64,000 nt of DNA, taken from assembly GCA_041737835.1 (NCBI GenBank), contig JBGSQY010000031.1; one strand, written 5' to 3'. Under the pieces are notes generated by a model, which was not told the origin of the DNA, searched no databases, and saw nothing but the letters and a program-made list of their open reading frames with translations. This document shows, one piece after another, positions 61,858-64,000 of the stretch; position 1 is the first letter of the stretch, and every line of letters begins with the position of its first letter. A program made the position numbers and the translations under genes. Source of the DNA: Bythopirellula sp041737835 (GTDB lineage: Bacteria > Planctomycetota > Planctomycetia > Pirellulales > Lacipirellulaceae).

Positions 61858-62145
61858 TCACTGACCGCAAGCGCACCCACCGGCACCCATGGTGGGGCCC
61901 ATCATCATCGCACCGCTATCGAAGCCGGCCGAGACGGCGGTTCCACCCGAGCAGCAAGGATCACATGGTGGTGGGCAGCACATCGGTTGACACATCGGCT
62001 GGCAAGCTGGCGCACATTGTTGCATATGGCCAACCATCGGAGCCGCAGCCGTTTGGTTACGGAATAAACCGTTCCGGCATGCACCACAACCGGTGGCATT
62101 GAGGATCATCACCGCCACCGCAACAAACAACAAAGATTTTTTCAT
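61858..62145 (-). CDS. Cys/Pro/Met-rich small lipoprotein
   Basis: A 95-residue lipoprotein. ATG 62145 is preferred; ATG 62154 would add three residues and has GGGG just upstream. The N-terminus MKKSLLFVAVAVMILNATGC has a lipobox with Cys at 20. The mature part is rich in Cys, Pro and Met (CAPACQPMCQPMCCPPPCDP and CC), with a Gly/Met-rich end and final CACGQ. Such sequence may bind metal (copper or similar; inference) or be cross-linked in the envelope. It converges on the acetyltransferase, 13 bases apart. Confidence 0.75.
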   Translation of the reverse strand: MKKSLLFVAVAVMILNATGCGACRNGLFRNQTAAAPMVGHMQQCAPACQPMCQPMCCPPPCDPCCSGGTAVSAGFDSGAMMMGPTMGAGGCACGQ

Positions 62146-62344
62146 TACCTGCATTGTCCCCACCGGGGGACGCTCCGTTCACGTGGTTTGCCCGAGGCAA
62201 TTGTCGGCCCGGCGTGAACGTGGATTCACGTCGAGCACAGTTAAGATTTCTCCACACAACCATTGCCCCTGGTGTGGCGTTTGGCAAACAGCCGGTTGAT
62301 TTTTTGCCTCATTTTCTCAGCTCGCAGTACACGGCGTAGGGGTC

Positions 62345-63598
62345 GTGACGACGCTGTGGTTCACCGTGTGTGCAAGGAAACACTCGAAACGATTGTTCGG
62401 AGCGTGGCGCCAACGTAGGATGGCAGCAGTGGTAGGGATTTTCGTGACTGTGATTTCATCTATGTATCGCTCGCTGAACCGTTCTTCGTTGCTGAATTAC
62501 GCGACTTGTACCATTGTGTTCGTACTTCTGCTGCGAACTTGGTTCATGATGGGACTCATTGAGCCGATCACGATTGCCGGCAGTTCGATGGCACCGACTT
62601 TGCGCGGACCACACTACTCATTTCACTGCACAGAATGTGGTCAGCCATTTGACGTCGGTGCGGAATTCGTCGGCGCGAATTCCCACGTCGAATGTTTGGC
62701 TTGCGGTGACGTGCAAAATTTTGGCGAAAACCGCGCCGTGAAACGCGGTGATCGCGTGCTGGTCGACCGCACCGTGTTTCAATTCCGCGAGCCAAAGCGG
62801 TGGGAAACGATCGTCTTTCACTCGCCCGATGACGCGCAACTCACAGTAAAACGTGTCGTCGGTTTGCCGGGAGAAACTGTCGAGTTGCGTGAAGGCGACG
62901 TTTGGATTGACGGTAAGATCGCAATGAAAAGCCTGTCGGAAATGCGCAAGCTCTGCCAGTTGATCCCTAGAGAAAGCGACCAATCGCGTCGTTGGCAGGG
63001 GCAGGGTTGGCATTGGCAAGACGGTGCGTGGCAGGCGGCCGCGAGCGACGATTGGCAGTGGCTCATCTATCGTCAGAGTCGGCCACTCACCGATGACACG
63101 GCTTATAACGGCGATCTATCGCGGCGGGTATTCGCAGTGCGCGATGTGGCTTTGTCGGTAAACATCGATCCTCAAGGCCCGGGAGAAGTCGCCGTTCATT
63201 TCCAGAGGAGTGGTGAATCGCTCCGCTGGCAGGGCCAGATTTCTAAAGCTGCACAACTGGAAGTTTTTACTTGTGATGGCCGTTGGCAAGTTTTTATCGA
63301 TGGAACTTCTGTTGCCGATGAAAGCTGCAATACATCTTTATCGAACGCCGACGAACCAGCATTCCAAATCGGCGTACAGAATACGGACGTTTCGCTCCGC
63401 GATTTGCGAATTGATCACGACATTTATTACGCGTCGCAAAACGAAGAACTCGGCCTCCTCGAGCGGATGCCTCCCTGGGTGCTTGGAAAGAATGAATTTT
63501 TCGTGCTTGGTGACAACCATGCGGTATCGCTCGATAGCCGCCAGTGGGGGCCCGTGTCGCGGCGATTGATCGTCGGAAAGCCGCTCGCAGGCCGCTAG
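62345..63598 (+). CDS. lepB: Signal peptidase I with large insert including zinc-ribbon-like pairs
   Basis: A 417-residue protein; the start is uncertain (GTG 62345 with AGGGG upstream used here; ATG 62420 or 62462 would leave a shorter N-terminus before the membrane span TCTIVFVLLLRTWFMM). Box B has the nucleophile Ser81 in IAGSSMAPTL, the general base Lys169 in VKRVVGLPGE, and box E FVLGDNHAVSLDSRQWG; all key residues are present. Unusually, residues 95-120 contain CTEC and CLAC pairs and residues about 200-370 form an extra beta-rich domain between the catalytic boxes. Removes signal peptides from exported proteins. Confidence 0.9.
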   Translation: MTTLWFTVCARKHSKRLFGAWRQRRMAAVVGIFVTVISSMYRSLNRSSLLNYATCTIVFVLLLRTWFMMGLIEPITIAGSSMAPTLRGPHYSFHCTECGQPFDVGAEFVGANSHVECLACGDVQNFGENRAVKRGDRVLVDRTVFQFREPKRWETIVFHSPDDAQLTVKRVVGLPGETVELREGDVWIDGKIAMKSLSEMRKLCQLIPRESDQSRRWQGQGWHWQDGAWQAAASDDWQWLIYRQSRPLTDDTAYNGDLSRRVFAVRDVALSVNIDPQGPGEVAVHFQRSGESLRWQGQISKAAQLEVFTCDGRWQVFIDGTSVADESCNTSLSNADEPAFQIGVQNTDVSLRDLRIDHDIYYASQNEELGLLERMPPWVLGKNEFFVLGDNHAVSLDSRQWGPVSRRLIVGKPLAGR

Positions 63599-63935
63599 CA
63601 ATACCTAGTAATTTGTATTCAACGAGGATGTAGGTAACACCAACAGTTCGCCAGACGTGGTTTTGCATTCTCAATCCGCAGTTTCCGGCAGATTAATAGG
63701 TGCCACCCGCGCGTAGCTCCTATGCATTTTCCCCTGAGGCTCAGCGAATTCTGTTGACTCTCATGTCGGCGTTGATATGCTGAAGTTTCCGGGCGATGCA
63801 AGTTCGTCCGCAGATTGTGTCATACCGATGTTGGTCGGCGAGATGGTCTGAAATGTCCTTCTCCTTTTGATTCGCGGTTGACGATTGTGTTGCTTGTGCG
63901 ACCTGTTTCCTATTGCTTCTTGATAGGATTGCCTA
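63599..63935. other. Intergenic region, no gene seen
   Basis: No credible ORF, repeat or promoter consensus. A ribosome site AGGA at 63925-63928 serves the following start. Confidence 0.4.
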
Positions 63936-64000
63936 ATGTCTCGTTGCTTCGTGATTCGGCGATATAGAGCGTTGTTGCTACTAGGTGTGGCTGTTGTGTT
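63936..64000 (+). CDS. 5' end of an exported protein, cut by the window edge
   Basis: ATG 63936 follows AGGA by 7 bases and the frame stays open to the window end. The 21 full codons read MSRCFVIRRYRALLLLGVAV V, a basic N-terminus and hydrophobic core typical of a signal peptide or lipoprotein leader. The rest lies outside the window, so no function can be given. Confidence 0.55.
   Translation, partial: MSRCFVIRRYRALLLLGVAVV

Noticed and set aside
1..64000. tRNA, rRNA, prophage or integrative element.
   Set aside because: No cloverleaf, rRNA-like sequence, integrase, phage structural gene or attachment-site pair was seen by eye; a covariance-model scan would be decisive for small RNAs.

Overview
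The window looks like chromosomal DNA of a planctomycete, most likely from the Pirellulales (inference). The evidence is a set of lineage-typical families seen together: a DUF1559 pseudopilin-like protein with a GFTLVELL N-terminus, giant exported proteins opening with LEPR-XLL-type motifs, an Lpg1974/BBP7-like porin, three exported sulfatases, PEP-CTERM and dockerin-like tails, exported squalene-cyclase-like repeat proteins, a VTC plus DUF4956 pair, and a signal peptidase I with a large insert. Shine-Dalgarno sequences are often weak, and GTG or TTG starts are frequent. I see no tRNA, rRNA, CRISPR array, transposase or phage gene.

Layout. (1) 1-4687 (+): the 3' part of a coiled-coil protein, then three tandem paralogous exported prenyltransferase/squalene-cyclase-like repeat proteins. 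(2) 4828-7686 (+): an orphan GAF-PAS-PAS hybrid histidine kinase with two receivers. (3) 7958-17902 (-): three probable surface proteins, namely a repeat protein with a C-terminal Hint domain, a small acidic LExR-type protein and a 2254-residue giant with two beta-helix/CSLREA modules, FG-GAP-like repeats and a Thr/Val/Pro-rich tail. (4) 18082-20827: divergent outer-membrane beta-barrels, Lpg1974-like and FadL-like. (5) 20831-37819 (-): thirteen consecutive co-directional genes, nearly all exported. They include three sulfatases, a choloylglycine-hydrolase-type amidase, a HAD phosphatase, a 2H phosphoesterase, a SnoaL-like protein, a DUF1254/DUF1214 protein, an alpha/beta hydrolase, two Gly-rich paralogues and two small membrane proteins. 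This is the best candidate for an uncharacterised exported degradation or cell-surface system. (6) 38373-40226: GTP-dependent PEP carboxykinase followed by a palindromic repeat. (7) 40317-46638 (+): a membrane protein, a beta-propeller-like protein, then a DUF1559-VTC-DUF4956-HlyD operon. (8) 46645-53665 (-, with one + lipoprotein): a phytase-like/dockerin/PEP-CTERM protein, an exported TPR-CHAT protein, and a tandem PEP-CTERM array of two intact copies plus one decayed copy, ending in a 43-codon LEDR-motif ORF. (9) 53720-64000: mostly housekeeping or metabolism, including a FemAB/BioF2-like acetyltransferase, a CinA-like plus nucleotidyltransferase fusion, a ParE/RelE-type toxin-antitoxin pair, a ROK kinase without the usual zinc site, LepA, an adenylate kinase, a GNAT acetyltransferase, a Cys-rich lipoprotein, a signal peptidase I with a zinc-ribbon-like insert, and the start of an exported protein at the right edge.

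How it fits together (inference). Most of the window deals with the cell surface and the periplasm. Exported hydrolases, beta-barrel channels and LEPR or PEP-CTERM surface proteins surround a smaller set of core genes. Functional names rest on motifs read by eye. No database search was run, so substrate-level claims are hypotheses.
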